Below are positions 1 through 6,732 of a stretch of DNA of 19,092 nucleotides, one piece after another (the first letter of the stretch is position 1; every line of letters begins with the position of its first letter). The notes under the pieces were generated by a model, which saw only the letters and a list, made by a program, of their open reading frames with translations, was not told the DNA's origin and searched no databases. Both the position numbers and the translations under genes were made by a program. Location of the stretch: NCBI GenBank assembly GCA_041678445.1, contig JBAYOD010000034.1, positions 1-19,092 of the forward strand, in the 5' to 3' direction. This DNA is from Zeimonas sp041678445 (GTDB taxonomy: Bacteria; Pseudomonadota; Gammaproteobacteria; Burkholderiales; Burkholderiaceae_E).

Positions 1-282
1 CTCTACGTACTCGACGAACCGACCGTGGGCCTGCACATGGCCGATGTCGAGAAGCTGATCCGGGTGCTGCACCGGCTGGTGGACGCCGGCAACACGCTGG
101 TGGTCGTCGAGCACAATCTGGACATCTGGGCCGAGGCCGACTGGATCCTCGACCTCGGTCCGGACGGCGGCGTCGGCGGCGGCCGGCTGGTTGCCGCCGG
201 CACGCCGGCTGAACTGGCCGCACGCGGGATCACGCACACGGCCAGGGCGCTGGCCGCCTTCCTGGGCGCTGCCCGGCGATGA
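1..282 (+). CDS. uvrA: UvrA-family excinuclease ATPase, C-terminal fragment (5' end outside window)
   Basis: This is the last 93 residues of a UvrA-type ABC ATPase. UvrA recognises DNA lesions and loads UvrB in nucleotide excision repair. Visible are the second-domain Walker B and D-loop (LYVLDEPTVGLH), the H-loop VVVEHNLD, and the usual UvrA tail ADWILDLGPDGG..GGG followed by GTPAEL and HTARALAAFL. Typical UvrA has DEPTTGLH and IEHNLDV; here the variants are DEPTVGLH and VEHNLDIW. These small departures leave open that this is a UvrA paralogue (UvrA2, or the long UvrA-like proteins of Burkholderiales) rather than the housekeeping copy. The reading frame is open from base 1, so the start lies upstream. 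It ends 55 bp before the next gene. The family is certain; which paralogue is not. Confidence 0.9.
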   Translation, partial: LYVLDEPTVGLHMADVEKLIRVLHRLVDAGNTLVVVEHNLDIWAEADWILDLGPDGGVGGGRLVAAGTPAELAARGITHTARALAAFLGAARR

Positions 283-337
283 GCGGCGCGACCCCGCCTG
301 CGTACCGTCGCGCAGCTTTCGATCGAGGAGGAGAACG

Positions 338-913
338 ATGACCGAACGACCCGCCCCAGACCTGCAACTGCCCGCGCAGGCCGCCGAAGTCCTGAGTTTC
401 TGGTTCGAGCAGCTCGAACCCGCCCAGTGGTGGCTCAAGGATCCGGCACTCGACGCACGCATCGCCGAGCGCTTCGCCAGCCTGCTGCAGCGCGCCCGCC
501 GCTGCGAACTCCACGACTGGCGTACCAGTCCGCGCGGCCGCTTGGCCGAGGTGATCGTGCTCGACCAGTTCCCGCGCAACATCCACCGTGACACACCGCT
601 GGCCTTTGCCAGCGACGCGCTCGCGCTGGCGTTGGCCCAGGAGGCCGTTGCACGCGGCGACGACCAGGCGCTGACGCAGATCGAGCGGATCTTCCTGTAC
701 CTGCCCTACATGCACAGCGAGTCGGCGCTGATCCAGCAGCGTTCGGTGGAGCTCTACGCCGCCAACGGGCTGGCTGACAACCTCGACTTCGCCGAGCGGC
801 ACAAGGTGATCATCGACCGCTTCGGCCGCTACCCGCACCGCAATGCCACGCTTGGCCGGCCATCGACCGACGAGGAACAGGCCTTCCTGCGCGAGCCGGG
901 ATCCAGCTTCTGA
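338..913 (+). CDS. DUF924 family protein
   Basis: A 191-residue soluble protein of the DUF924 family, which has a TPR-like all-helical fold and no established biochemical role. Family hallmarks are VLSFWFEQ near residues 18-25, RGRLAEVIVLDQFPRN at about 67-81, the helix with IERIFLYLPYMHSE at about 115-128, and the late FAERHKVIIDRFGRYPHRN. The ATG at 338 was chosen because GAGGAGGAG at 325-333 sits four bases upstream. The same frame stays open further upstream into the uvrA end, but that part has no family similarity and overlaps uvrA. There is no signal peptide or membrane segment. Family membership is confident; function is unknown. Confidence 0.9.
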   Translation: MTERPAPDLQLPAQAAEVLSFWFEQLEPAQWWLKDPALDARIAERFASLLQRARRCELHDWRTSPRGRLAEVIVLDQFPRNIHRDTPLAFASDALALALAQEAVARGDDQALTQIERIFLYLPYMHSESALIQQRSVELYAANGLADNLDFAERHKVIIDRFGRYPHRNATLGRPSTDEEQAFLREPGSSF

Positions 914-936
914 TGGCTGGCCGGCATCCGCGGTAG

Positions 937-958
937 CATCATGGCAACATCATGACAA
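937..958 (+). repeat. 11-bp tandem repeat upstream of the RraA-like gene
   Basis: Two adjacent 11-bp units, CATCATGGCAA (937-947) and CATCATGACAA (948-958), differ at one base. They lie between the DUF924 stop and the likely start of the RraA-like gene. The second copy contains the ATG at 952 that would extend the RraA-like frame by 19 residues. It could be a regulatory direct repeat or a chance local duplication. Confidence 0.5.
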
Positions 959-1008
959 TGGCTGGTCCGGGCACGGGCCGGCAACGACGAACCCCTGCCA
1001 GGATCACC

Positions 1009-1713
1009 ATGCCGCTCAGCGCCGAACTTCGCGACACCCTCGCGTCGATCACCACTGCCACCCTGACCACCGTCCTGCTCAAGAAAGGGCTGCGCAACGT
1101 CTGGCTGCGCGGCACGAAGCCGCTGCGGCCAGGCCAGCCCCGCCAGGTCGGCCCGGCCTTCACGCTGCGCTTCGTGCCGGCCCGCGAAGACCTCGCGACG
1201 CCGCAGTCCTGGTCCTCGCCGATCTCGACCCGGACCGCGATCGAGGCCATGCCGGCCGGCTGCATCGCCGTCGTCGACGGGCTGGGCGTCACCGACGCCG
1301 GGATCTTCGGCGACATCCTCTGCGCCCGGATGGCCCGACGCCAGGTCGCCGGCCTGGTCACCGACGGCGTGGTACGCGACCTCAGCGGCGTGCTGACCAC
1401 CGGCCTGCCGGTCTGGTGCCAGGGCGCCGCAGCGCCGCCTTCGGTGGCCGGCCTGACCTTCGTGGCCTGGCAGCAGCCGATCGCCTGCGGCGGCGTGGCC
1501 GTCTTCCCGGACGACATCATCGTCGCCGACGACGACGGCGCCGTACTGATTCCGGCCGCGATGGTCGACGAGGTCACCGCGATCGCCAGCGAGCAGGAAC
1601 GGCTCGAAGCCTGGATCATGACCGAGATCGACCAGGGCGCGGAGCTGCCCGGGCTGTATCCACCCAACGCCGAGAACCAGGCACGCTACGAGGCTGCCAG
1701 GCAAGGCAAGTGA
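1009..1713 (+). CDS. RraA-like protein (HMG/CHA aldolase or oxaloacetate decarboxylase type)
   Basis: A 234-residue member of the RraA / dimethylmenaquinone-methyltransferase-like family. Members include 4-hydroxy-4-methyl-2-oxoglutarate aldolases that also decarboxylate oxaloacetate, and the RNase E inhibitor RraA. Key elements are GIFGDIL at about residues 98-104 and the metal/substrate motif DGVVRD at 119-124, whose Arg and Asp are the residues expected for catalysis and divalent-metal binding. The C-terminal half holds the typical GGVAVFPDDIIVADDDGAVLIP strand pair. The start at 1009 is preferred over the in-frame ATG at 952, because AGGA at 1000-1003 has good spacing and the 19 extra residues look unstructured. 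The last codons overlap the GTG start of the flavoprotein, suggesting translational coupling. The longer form with helical ends argues for a catabolic lyase rather than RraA proper; the substrate cannot be told. Confidence 0.85.
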   Translation: MPLSAELRDTLASITTATLTTVLLKKGLRNVWLRGTKPLRPGQPRQVGPAFTLRFVPAREDLATPQSWSSPISTRTAIEAMPAGCIAVVDGLGVTDAGIFGDILCARMARRQVAGLVTDGVVRDLSGVLTTGLPVWCQGAAAPPSVAGLTFVAWQQPIACGGVAVFPDDIIVADDDGAVLIPAAMVDEVTAIASEQERLEAWIMTEIDQGAELPGLYPPNAENQARYEAARQGK

Positions 1714-3077
1714 GCGCTCCCGTTCCCTTGCCGATCGTGGTGATCGGCGCTGGCCCGGCCGGCCTGATGGCCGCCGAGGCCCTCGCCGACGCCGGGCTGC
1801 CGGTCGAGGTCTTCGATGCCATGCCGTCGGCCGGCCGCAAGTTCCTGCTGGCCGGGCGCGGCGGGCTCAACATCACCCATTCCGAGCCCTTCGACGCCTT
1901 CCTGTCACGCTACCGCGAACGCCGGCCGGTCATGAGCCCGCTGCTCGAATCCTTTCCCCCGGGCGCGCTGCGCGACTGGGTGCACCGCCTGGGCATCGAC
2001 ACCTTCGTCGGCAGTTCGGGGCGGATCTTCCCGGAGGACATGAAGGCCGCACCACTGCTGCGCGCCTGGCTGCAACGGCTGCGTGCCGCCGGTGTGCGCT
2101 TCGCCATGCGGCATCGCTGGACCGGCTGGGCCGACTGCCCGGACGGGGGGGTACCGACGCTAGCCTTCAGTACGCCCGCCGGACCGCGGACAGTGCGCTG
2201 CCGCGCCGTGGTCCTGGCCCTGGGCGGCGCGAGCTGGGCCCGCCTGGGGTCAGACGGCGCCTGGCTGGGCGTGCTGGAACAGGCCGGTATCCCGGTGGCG
2301 CCGCTACGGCCAGCCAACTGCGGTTTCGATCTCGGCTGCCTGCCCGACCGGGATACTCCGGGCTGGTCGACCCATTTCGCCGAGCGCTTCGCCGGCCAGC
2401 CGCTCAAGACCGTGGCCGCCCGCACCGACGCTGGTGCCAGCGCTGATGCTCGTGCCGATACCGGCCCTGATGCGAGCGTGGGTGCAGATGCGAGTGCCGA
2501 CATCGGCGAAAACGAAGCCGGCTGGCGCACCGGCGACTTCCTGATCACCGACACCGGCATCGAAGGCACCCTGGTCTACGCCCTGTCGGCCGAACTGCGC
2601 GATGCGATCGCCAGCCAGGGCAGCGCCAACCTGTACGTCGACCTCGTCCCCGGTCGCAGCCTGGAACGCCTGACGGGCGATCTCGCCAAGCCGCGCGGCG
2701 GGCGCTCGCTTGTCAACCACCTGCGCGCCCGGGCCGGTTTCGACCCGGTCCGCACGGGCCTGCTGCGCGAGGTACTGGGGCCCGGCGAGTTCGGTGTCCG
2801 GGCGGCCGACGCAGCCGCCTTCGCCGCCACCATCAAGGCTCTGCCCCTGCCGCTGGCTGCCCCGCGGCCGATCGACGAGGCTATCAGCAGCGCCGGCGGC
2901 GTGCGCTTCGAGGCGCTCGACGATGCGCTGATGCTGCACGGGCGGCCCGGCGTATTCTGTGCGGGCGAGATGCTCGACTGGGAGGCGCCGACCGGCGGCT
3001 ACCTGCTGAACGCCTGCATGGCCACCGGTCTGGCCGCCGGCCGCGGTGCTGCGGCCTTCGTCCGGGCGGCAGGCTGA
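1710..3077 (+). CDS. BaiN/PP_4765-type NAD(P)/FAD-dependent flavoprotein
   Basis: A 455-residue flavoprotein of the HI0933/BaiN superfamily, closest to the PP_4765-type (TIGR03862) subgroup of unknown substrate. The FAD dinucleotide motif GAGPAG is at residues 13-18. It is followed by GRKFLLAGRGGLNITHSE at about 42-59, typical of this superfamily, and by GRIFPEDMKAAPLL. The C-terminal flavin signature GVFCAGEMLDWEAPTGGYLLNAC is complete. The start is a GTG overlapping the preceding stop (GTGA), with AAGG just upstream. Residues about 239-266 form an Ala/Asp/Gly/Ser-rich stretch without family counterpart, between the LKTVA strand and the GDFLITDTGIEGTLVY segment. This explains why the protein is longer than usual for the subgroup (roughly 380-420 residues, from memory). 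It is coupled to the RraA-like gene. The family is confident; the reaction is unknown. Confidence 0.87.
   Translation: MSAPVPLPIVVIGAGPAGLMAAEALADAGLPVEVFDAMPSAGRKFLLAGRGGLNITHSEPFDAFLSRYRERRPVMSPLLESFPPGALRDWVHRLGIDTFVGSSGRIFPEDMKAAPLLRAWLQRLRAAGVRFAMRHRWTGWADCPDGGVPTLAFSTPAGPRTVRCRAVVLALGGASWARLGSDGAWLGVLEQAGIPVAPLRPANCGFDLGCLPDRDTPGWSTHFAERFAGQPLKTVAARTDAGASADARADTGPDASVGADASADIGENEAGWRTGDFLITDTGIEGTLVYALSAELRDAIASQGSANLYVDLVPGRSLERLTGDLAKPRGGRSLVNHLRARAGFDPVRTGLLREVLGPGEFGVRAADAAAFAATIKALPLPLAAPRPIDEAISSAGGVRFEALDDALMLHGRPGVFCAGEMLDWEAPTGGYLLNACMATGLAAGRGAAAFVRAAG
2424..2507 (+). repeat. Low-complexity Ala/Asp/Gly coding insertion in flavoprotein
   Basis: An 84-bp coding stretch with imperfect repeats (GATGCGAG at 2469-2476 and 2487-2494, plus several GCTGATGCT/GTGCCGAT-like variants). 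It encodes 28 residues almost entirely of A, D, G, S, T, R, P and V. About half of its codons end in A or T (GCT, GGT, GAT, CGT, GCA, AGT), against a small minority in flanking codons. That points to a locally expanded or inserted segment, probably a surface loop. Confidence 0.7.
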
Positions 3078-3087
3078 GACCTGTTCG

Positions 3088-3103
3088 CGTTCGCGCTCGA
3101 ACG
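3088..3103 (+). terminator. Small hairpin downstream of flavoprotein gene
   Basis: CGTTCG (3088-3093) and CGAACG (3098-3103) form a 6-bp stem with a 4-base loop, starting 11 bases after the flavoprotein stop. No T-run follows, so termination is only a possibility. The rest of the 201-bp gap before panC (to 3278) is GC-rich and shows nothing else convincing. A TAGACT at 3243-3248 resembles a -10 box but has no recognisable -35 partner. Confidence 0.3.
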
Positions 3104-3278
3104 GCACGGACGGCGCGGCGGGCCAGGACGCGGGGCGAGGCTTTTGGCGCCGGCCCCCCGCCCAGCCCCCGCACCTTGGCTGCCCCCAGGCGCCCGAACG
3201 CGAAGCCGCATGAGCCATCGCCCCGGCGGCCGACGACGGCGGTAGACTCTTGGGCCCTGCCAACCGATCGACGAAACG

Positions 3279-4169
3279 ATGCGCATCGAAAACACAGTCG
3301 CCGGCATGCGCGACGCCCTGATCGCTCCCAGCCGTATCGGCGCGGCGATCGGCCTGGTTCCGACGATGGGCAACCTGCATGCCGGCCACCTCGCGCTGGT
3401 GGCGGAAGCCCGGCGGCGGGCCGGCCCCGACGGACTGGTCTGTGCGAGCATCTTCGTCAACCGGCTGCAGTTCGGCGCTGGTGAAGACTTCGACAAGTAT
3501 CCGCGCACCTTCGAACGCGACTGCGCCCTGCTTGCCGAAGCCGGCTGCAACCTGCTGTTCGCGCCCGACGAGCGGTCGATGTACCCGGAGCCGCAGACTT
3601 TCCAGGTCATTCCCGACCCGGCCCTGGCGAACATCCTCGAGGGCGCCTCGCGCAGCGGCCATTTCGACGGCGTGTGCACGGTCGTGATGAAGCTGTTCAC
3701 GATCTGCCGGCCGACCCTGGCGGTGTTCGGCAAGAAGGACTACCAGCAGCTGAGGCTGATCCGCAAGATGGTCGAGCAGTTCGCGATGGCCATCGAGATC
3801 GTCGGCCACGAGACCATTCGCGAGGCCGACGGCCTCGCAATGTCGTCACGCAATGCTTACCTCGACACCACGCTGCGCAGCCGGGCGTCGGGACTCAACC
3901 AGGCCCTGCGCGAACTGGCCGAAGCGGTTCGCACTGCCCGGCGCAACGGCGCCGCAGCCGCCCTCGACCCGGCCGCCCTGAGCGAACTCGAAGCCCGGGC
4001 CACGGCCGAACTGGCCGGGCGTGGCTGGCAGCCCGACTACCTGAGCGTGCGCCGCCAGCGCGACCTGCTGCCGGCAACGGCTGCCGAACTGGCCGGCGAC
4101 GAAGCCCTGGTGGCGCTCGGTGCGGCCCGCCTCGGCACGCCGCGGCTGATCGACAACATCGAGATCTGA
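3279..4169 (+). CDS. panC: Pantothenate synthetase (pantoate--beta-alanine ligase)
   Basis: A 296-residue PanC, close to the usual 280-300. It condenses pantoate with beta-alanine using ATP, the last step of vitamin B5 synthesis, in the cytosol. Seen in order: the HIGH-like nucleotide motif PTMGNLHAGH (residues 28-37), FVNRLQF (59-65) and EDFDKYPRT, GASRSGHFDGVCTVVMKLF, the GKKDYQQ motif (151-157), and the KMSKS-like MSSRN (188-192). Where most PanC proteins have FVNPxQF this one has FVNRLQF, a variant I associate with betaproteobacterial PanC. The start fits the family, since the distance to PTMG matches E. coli PanC, although the upstream Shine-Dalgarno is weak. panB and panD are not adjacent. 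It converges on the MBL-fold gene, 64 bp away. Confidence 0.97.
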   Translation: MRIENTVAGMRDALIAPSRIGAAIGLVPTMGNLHAGHLALVAEARRRAGPDGLVCASIFVNRLQFGAGEDFDKYPRTFERDCALLAEAGCNLLFAPDERSMYPEPQTFQVIPDPALANILEGASRSGHFDGVCTVVMKLFTICRPTLAVFGKKDYQQLRLIRKMVEQFAMAIEIVGHETIREADGLAMSSRNAYLDTTLRSRASGLNQALRELAEAVRTARRNGAAAALDPAALSELEARATAELAGRGWQPDYLSVRRQRDLLPATAAELAGDEALVALGAARLGTPRLIDNIEI

Positions 4170-4170
4170 A

Positions 4171-4207
4171 CGCCTGCCCCGGAGGCGACCGCGGCCGTCA
4201 GGACGGC
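4171..4207. terminator. Possible bidirectional terminator hairpins between convergent panC and MBL gene
   Basis: Two short inverted repeats lie in the 64-bp gap between convergent genes. The first is CGCCT (4171-4175) with AGGCG (4183-4187); the second is GCCGT (4194-4198) with ACGGC (4203-4207). Neither has a T-tract. The location favours a termination role, but the stems are short for so GC-rich a region. Confidence 0.35.
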
Positions 4208-4233
4208 GCGGCGCCCCGGGACGACGCGGCGCC

Positions 4234-5322
4234 TCAGGCCGGCGTGGCGCGATACCAGGCCACGCCGTCGGCGTCGGTGCTCACGCTGACCTGGCCGCGC
4301 CCGAGCAGGTAGTTGAGGTGGGCCAGCGTCTCGCCGGTCGCAAGACTGAGCAGCCGGGGATCGTCGATCGGGCGCTCGAACAGCGAACCGAAGACAGCGA
4401 CCGCGCGGGCGGGCTGCGCCAGCCGGCGGCGCAGGCGACCAAGCGCCTGGCGGTGGCCGGCGCGCAGGTAGTCGAGACGCGCGTGCAGGCCGCGAAAGGG
4501 TTCGTTGTGCGCCGGCAGCACCAGCACGTCGTCGGGCACCCGCTCGCGGAGCCGTTCGAGCGAGCGGATCCAGCCGTCCAGCGGGTCTTCCTCGGGTTCG
4601 GTCGGAAACACCGAAACGTTCGACGAGATCTTCGGCAGGACCTGGTCGCCGGAGATCAGCAGCTTCAAGGCCGGACACCACAGGCAGGCGTGTTCGGGAG
4701 AATGCCCGGTGCCGGTCACCACCTGCCAGTCGTGCTCGCCTATCCTTAGGGTCTGACCATCGTGCAGGCGCTGGAAGCTCTCCGGCAGCCGGTAGATCAT
4801 CTTGCCGAAGTAGCCGAAGCGGGCGCGGTAATACTCGAGCGCTTCGTCGTCCCAGCCGGCGGCCCGGTAGAAGCGGATGCCCGCTTCCGGCGCCTCGCGG
4901 CCAGTGTCGGTGAACAGCACCCGGCAGTTCAGGTATTCGAGCCGGGTCATCAGCAGCGGGCAGTCGTACTTGCGGGTCAGCCAGCCGGCCATGCCGACGT
5001 GGTCCGGATGCATGTGCGTGACCACGACCCGCGACACGCCCTCGGCCAGCGGCCCGTCGGCGGCCAGCAGCCGCTGCCAGATGGCCACGACCTCGGGAAT
5101 CTGCACGCCGGCGTCGACGACCGTCCAGCGGGCGCCATCGCGGATCAGCCACAGGTTGATGTGGTCGAGCTTGAACGGCAGCGGCATCTTCAGCCACAGC
5201 ACGCCGGGCGCGACTTCGCGCAGTTCGCCGGCGGCAGGCGGGTCGCCGCACGGATACTCGAGGGTCGGGCGGACCCGCCGCTCGTCGGCATCGCCGGCGG
5301 CGATCGCGGATTGATCGGACAT
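4234..5322 (-). CDS. MBL-fold metallo-hydrolase
   Basis: A 362-residue metallo-beta-lactamase-fold hydrolase of the glyoxalase II-like group. The dinuclear metal motif THMHPDHVG supplies His103, His105, Asp107 and His108. Further ligands are in GTGHSPEH (His207), SGDQVLP (Asp226) and PAHNEPF (His272), so the active site looks complete. The C-terminal about 80 residues (LGRLRRRLAQPARA.., ATGETLAHLNYLLGRG, VSTDADGVAWYRA) look like the helical or winged-helix tail of larger MBL proteins of the LACTB2 type. There is no signal peptide, so it is probably cytosolic. The start has AGGA nine bases upstream on the minus strand. It lies 110 bp downstream of the DauA-like gene on the same strand and could share its transcript. 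The substrate is unknown; a thioester or lactone is possible. Confidence 0.88.
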   Translation of the reverse strand: MSDQSAIAAGDADERRVRPTLEYPCGDPPAAGELREVAPGVLWLKMPLPFKLDHINLWLIRDGARWTVVDAGVQIPEVVAIWQRLLAADGPLAEGVSRVVVTHMHPDHVGMAGWLTRKYDCPLLMTRLEYLNCRVLFTDTGREAPEAGIRFYRAAGWDDEALEYYRARFGYFGKMIYRLPESFQRLHDGQTLRIGEHDWQVVTGTGHSPEHACLWCPALKLLISGDQVLPKISSNVSVFPTEPEEDPLDGWIRSLERLRERVPDDVLVLPAHNEPFRGLHARLDYLRAGHRQALGRLRRRLAQPARAVAVFGSLFERPIDDPRLLSLATGETLAHLNYLLGRGQVSVSTDADGVAWYRATPA

Positions 5323-5372
5323 CGGAGGGGATCCTGGGGAAGGATTCGGGAAAGGACTCGACCCCCGCGATT

Positions 5373-5444
5373 CTATGCCTGTCCTGAAGTCACCGCGCCC
5401 GGACCGGAACCGCTGCGCCCGGACCGGAACCGCTATGCCTGTCC
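5373..5444 (-). repeat. Duplicated 3' end of the DauA-like gene with a 20-bp perfect tandem repeat
   Basis: A 20-bp unit is present twice in perfect tandem at 5395-5414 and 5415-5434. Around it, the 12-bp string GGACAGGCATAG (minus strand) occurs at 5433-5444, where it encodes the final Gly-Gln-Ala-stop of the flavoprotein. It occurs again at 5373-5384, exactly 60 bp (three 20-bp units) further downstream in the same frame. The simplest reading is slippage or tandem duplication at the 3' end of the gene, leaving a second copy of the terminal codons and stop in the 110-bp spacer. Confidence 0.85.
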
Positions 5445-6626
5445 CGGCACCGGCCGCAGCCGCGCCGGCCCCAGCGCCCGCTCGGTGAGCCCCAGTTCAC
5501 CGAAGCGGGCCGGCAACGGCTGGCCCTGCACCAGCGCAGCACAGGCCTCGCTCATTCCCGCCGAACTCTGGATGCCGTAGCCGCCCTGGGCCGCCAGCCA
5601 GAAGAAACCGGCCGCCTCCGGATCGAAGCCGCCGACCAGGCCGCCGTCAGGCACGAAGGAGCGCAGCCCGGCCCAGGTCCGGGCCGGGCGCCGGATTTCG
5701 AGCGTGGTCCAGGTCTGGATCCGGTCGATGCCGATGGCCACGTCGAGTTCCTCGGCGACCACGTCGTGGGGCGGCACCGGATCGGCGTTGGCCGGCGAGC
5801 CGAGCAATTGGCCGGCATCGGGCTTGACGTAGAACGATTCGTCGACGGCGATGAAGGCCGGCCAGCCCTGCACGTCGACCCCCGGCGGCGGCGCGAAGAC
5901 GAAGGCGCTGCGCCGCTTCGGCTGCAGGCCGATCGGCGCGACTCCGGCCAGCGCCGCCACTTCGTCGGCCCAGGCGCCGGCGGCATTCACCACCACCGGT
6001 GCCCGCCAACTGCGTCGACCGTCGCCGACCCGCCAGTCCGACCCCGGCCCGCCGGTCCGCTCGATGCTGACCACCGGTGCGTTGCACTCGACGACCACCC
6101 CCATGCGCCGGGCGCCCCGCAGATAGGCCTGCAGCAGGGCGTCGACGTCGATGTCCATCGCGTCGGGTTCGAGCACACTGCCGATCACCGACTCGCGCAG
6201 GACCGGAACCAGCCGGTGGGTCTCGGCCGCATCCAGGCGGCGAACGCTCGGCGACAGCGCCCGCGCGGATTCGTACTGGGCATCGAGCAGCGCACGTTGA
6301 TCCGCCGTGGCGATCGTCAGAGCGCCACGTGCCGACAGCACCGGATGCTCGCAGAATCCCGCCGGCGGCGTGAACAGGAAATCACGGCCGGCCAGCGTCA
6401 GCGCCTGCACCTGCGGCGGACCATAGCTCTCCAGGTAGAGGGCCGCCGAGCGGCCGGTGCTGTGCATGCCCGGGGCCGCTTCGCGCTCGAGCACGACGAC
6501 CCGGCCGTGCGGTGCCAGCCGCCAGGCCAGCGAAGCCCCGGCAATCCCGCCCCCGATGATCAGCCAGTCACACGACTGCTGGCCACGCTGTCCGGCAGAT
6601 TCGCCGATCCCGCCATGTTCCGTCAC
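5433..6626 (-). CDS. dauA: DauA-like FAD-dependent D-arginine/D-amino acid dehydrogenase
   Basis: A 397-residue DAO-family flavoprotein. From memory it matches Pseudomonas aeruginosa D-arginine dehydrogenase DauA over nearly its whole length. That enzyme oxidises D-basic amino acids to 2-keto (imino) acids and passes electrons to a non-oxygen acceptor. Seen: FAD motif GGGIAG (25-30), LEREAAPGMHSTGRSAALY (46-64), PPAGFCEHP (87-95), PKRRSAF (236-242), ESFYVKPDAG (263-272), GLRSF (320-324) and GGYGIQ (348-353). The DauA active-site residues His48, Tyr53, Glu87, Arg222, Tyr249 and Arg305 appear to correspond to residues conserved here; Glu93, the DauA Glu87 equivalent, suggests preference for basic side chains. 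The N-terminal about 18 residues are an extra polar leader. It diverges from the aldehyde dehydrogenase gene with 106 bp between starts. D-amino acid dehydrogenase is near certain; D-arginine as substrate is inference. Confidence 0.88.
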   Translation of the reverse strand: MTEHGGIGESAGQRGQQSCDWLIIGGGIAGASLAWRLAPHGRVVVLEREAAPGMHSTGRSAALYLESYGPPQVQALTLAGRDFLFTPPAGFCEHPVLSARGALTIATADQRALLDAQYESARALSPSVRRLDAAETHRLVPVLRESVIGSVLEPDAMDIDVDALLQAYLRGARRMGVVVECNAPVVSIERTGGPGSDWRVGDGRRSWRAPVVVNAAGAWADEVAALAGVAPIGLQPKRRSAFVFAPPPGVDVQGWPAFIAVDESFYVKPDAGQLLGSPANADPVPPHDVVAEELDVAIGIDRIQTWTTLEIRRPARTWAGLRSFVPDGGLVGGFDPEAAGFFWLAAQGGYGIQSSAGMSEACAALVQGQPLPARFGELGLTERALGPARLRPVPGQA

Positions 6627-6668
6627 CTCGTGCCTCCGCAGACGCCGGTGGCCGCACCACCGTGCCCG

Positions 6669-6704
6669 TCATTCTGCGTCAACCACCCGACAATGTCAGA
6701 ATGA
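6669..6704. promoter_or_regulatory. Inverted repeat in divergent dauA / aldehyde dehydrogenase control region
   Basis: A perfect 8-bp inverted repeat, TCATTCTG (6669-6676) and CAGAATGA (6697-6704), has arm centres 28 bp apart. It sits inside the 106-bp region between the two divergent starts and in its least GC-rich part. Spacing of nearly three helical turns suits a dimer or tetramer contacting both half-sites. No regulator gene is adjacent, so the binding protein is unknown. Confidence 0.5.
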
Positions 6705-6732
6705 TCGTTTTCCAGATCAGGAGATCGACGGC

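Noticed and set aside
3078..3278. Largest intergenic gap examined for a small RNA or riboswitch ahead of panC
   Set aside because: Only one 6-bp hairpin and a lone -10-like TAGACT were seen. There are no conserved riboswitch elements and no terminator with a T-tract.
2304..3809. Minus-strand open frame of 501 codons across the flavoprotein and panC
   Set aside because: It is antisense to conserved flavoprotein and PanC motifs, shows no recognisable domain, and has shadow-type composition.
4037..5251. Second minus-strand frame (404 codons) overlapping the MBL-fold gene
   Set aside because: The other frame has the intact HxHxDH site and further metal ligands. This one is Arg/Pro-rich with no motif.
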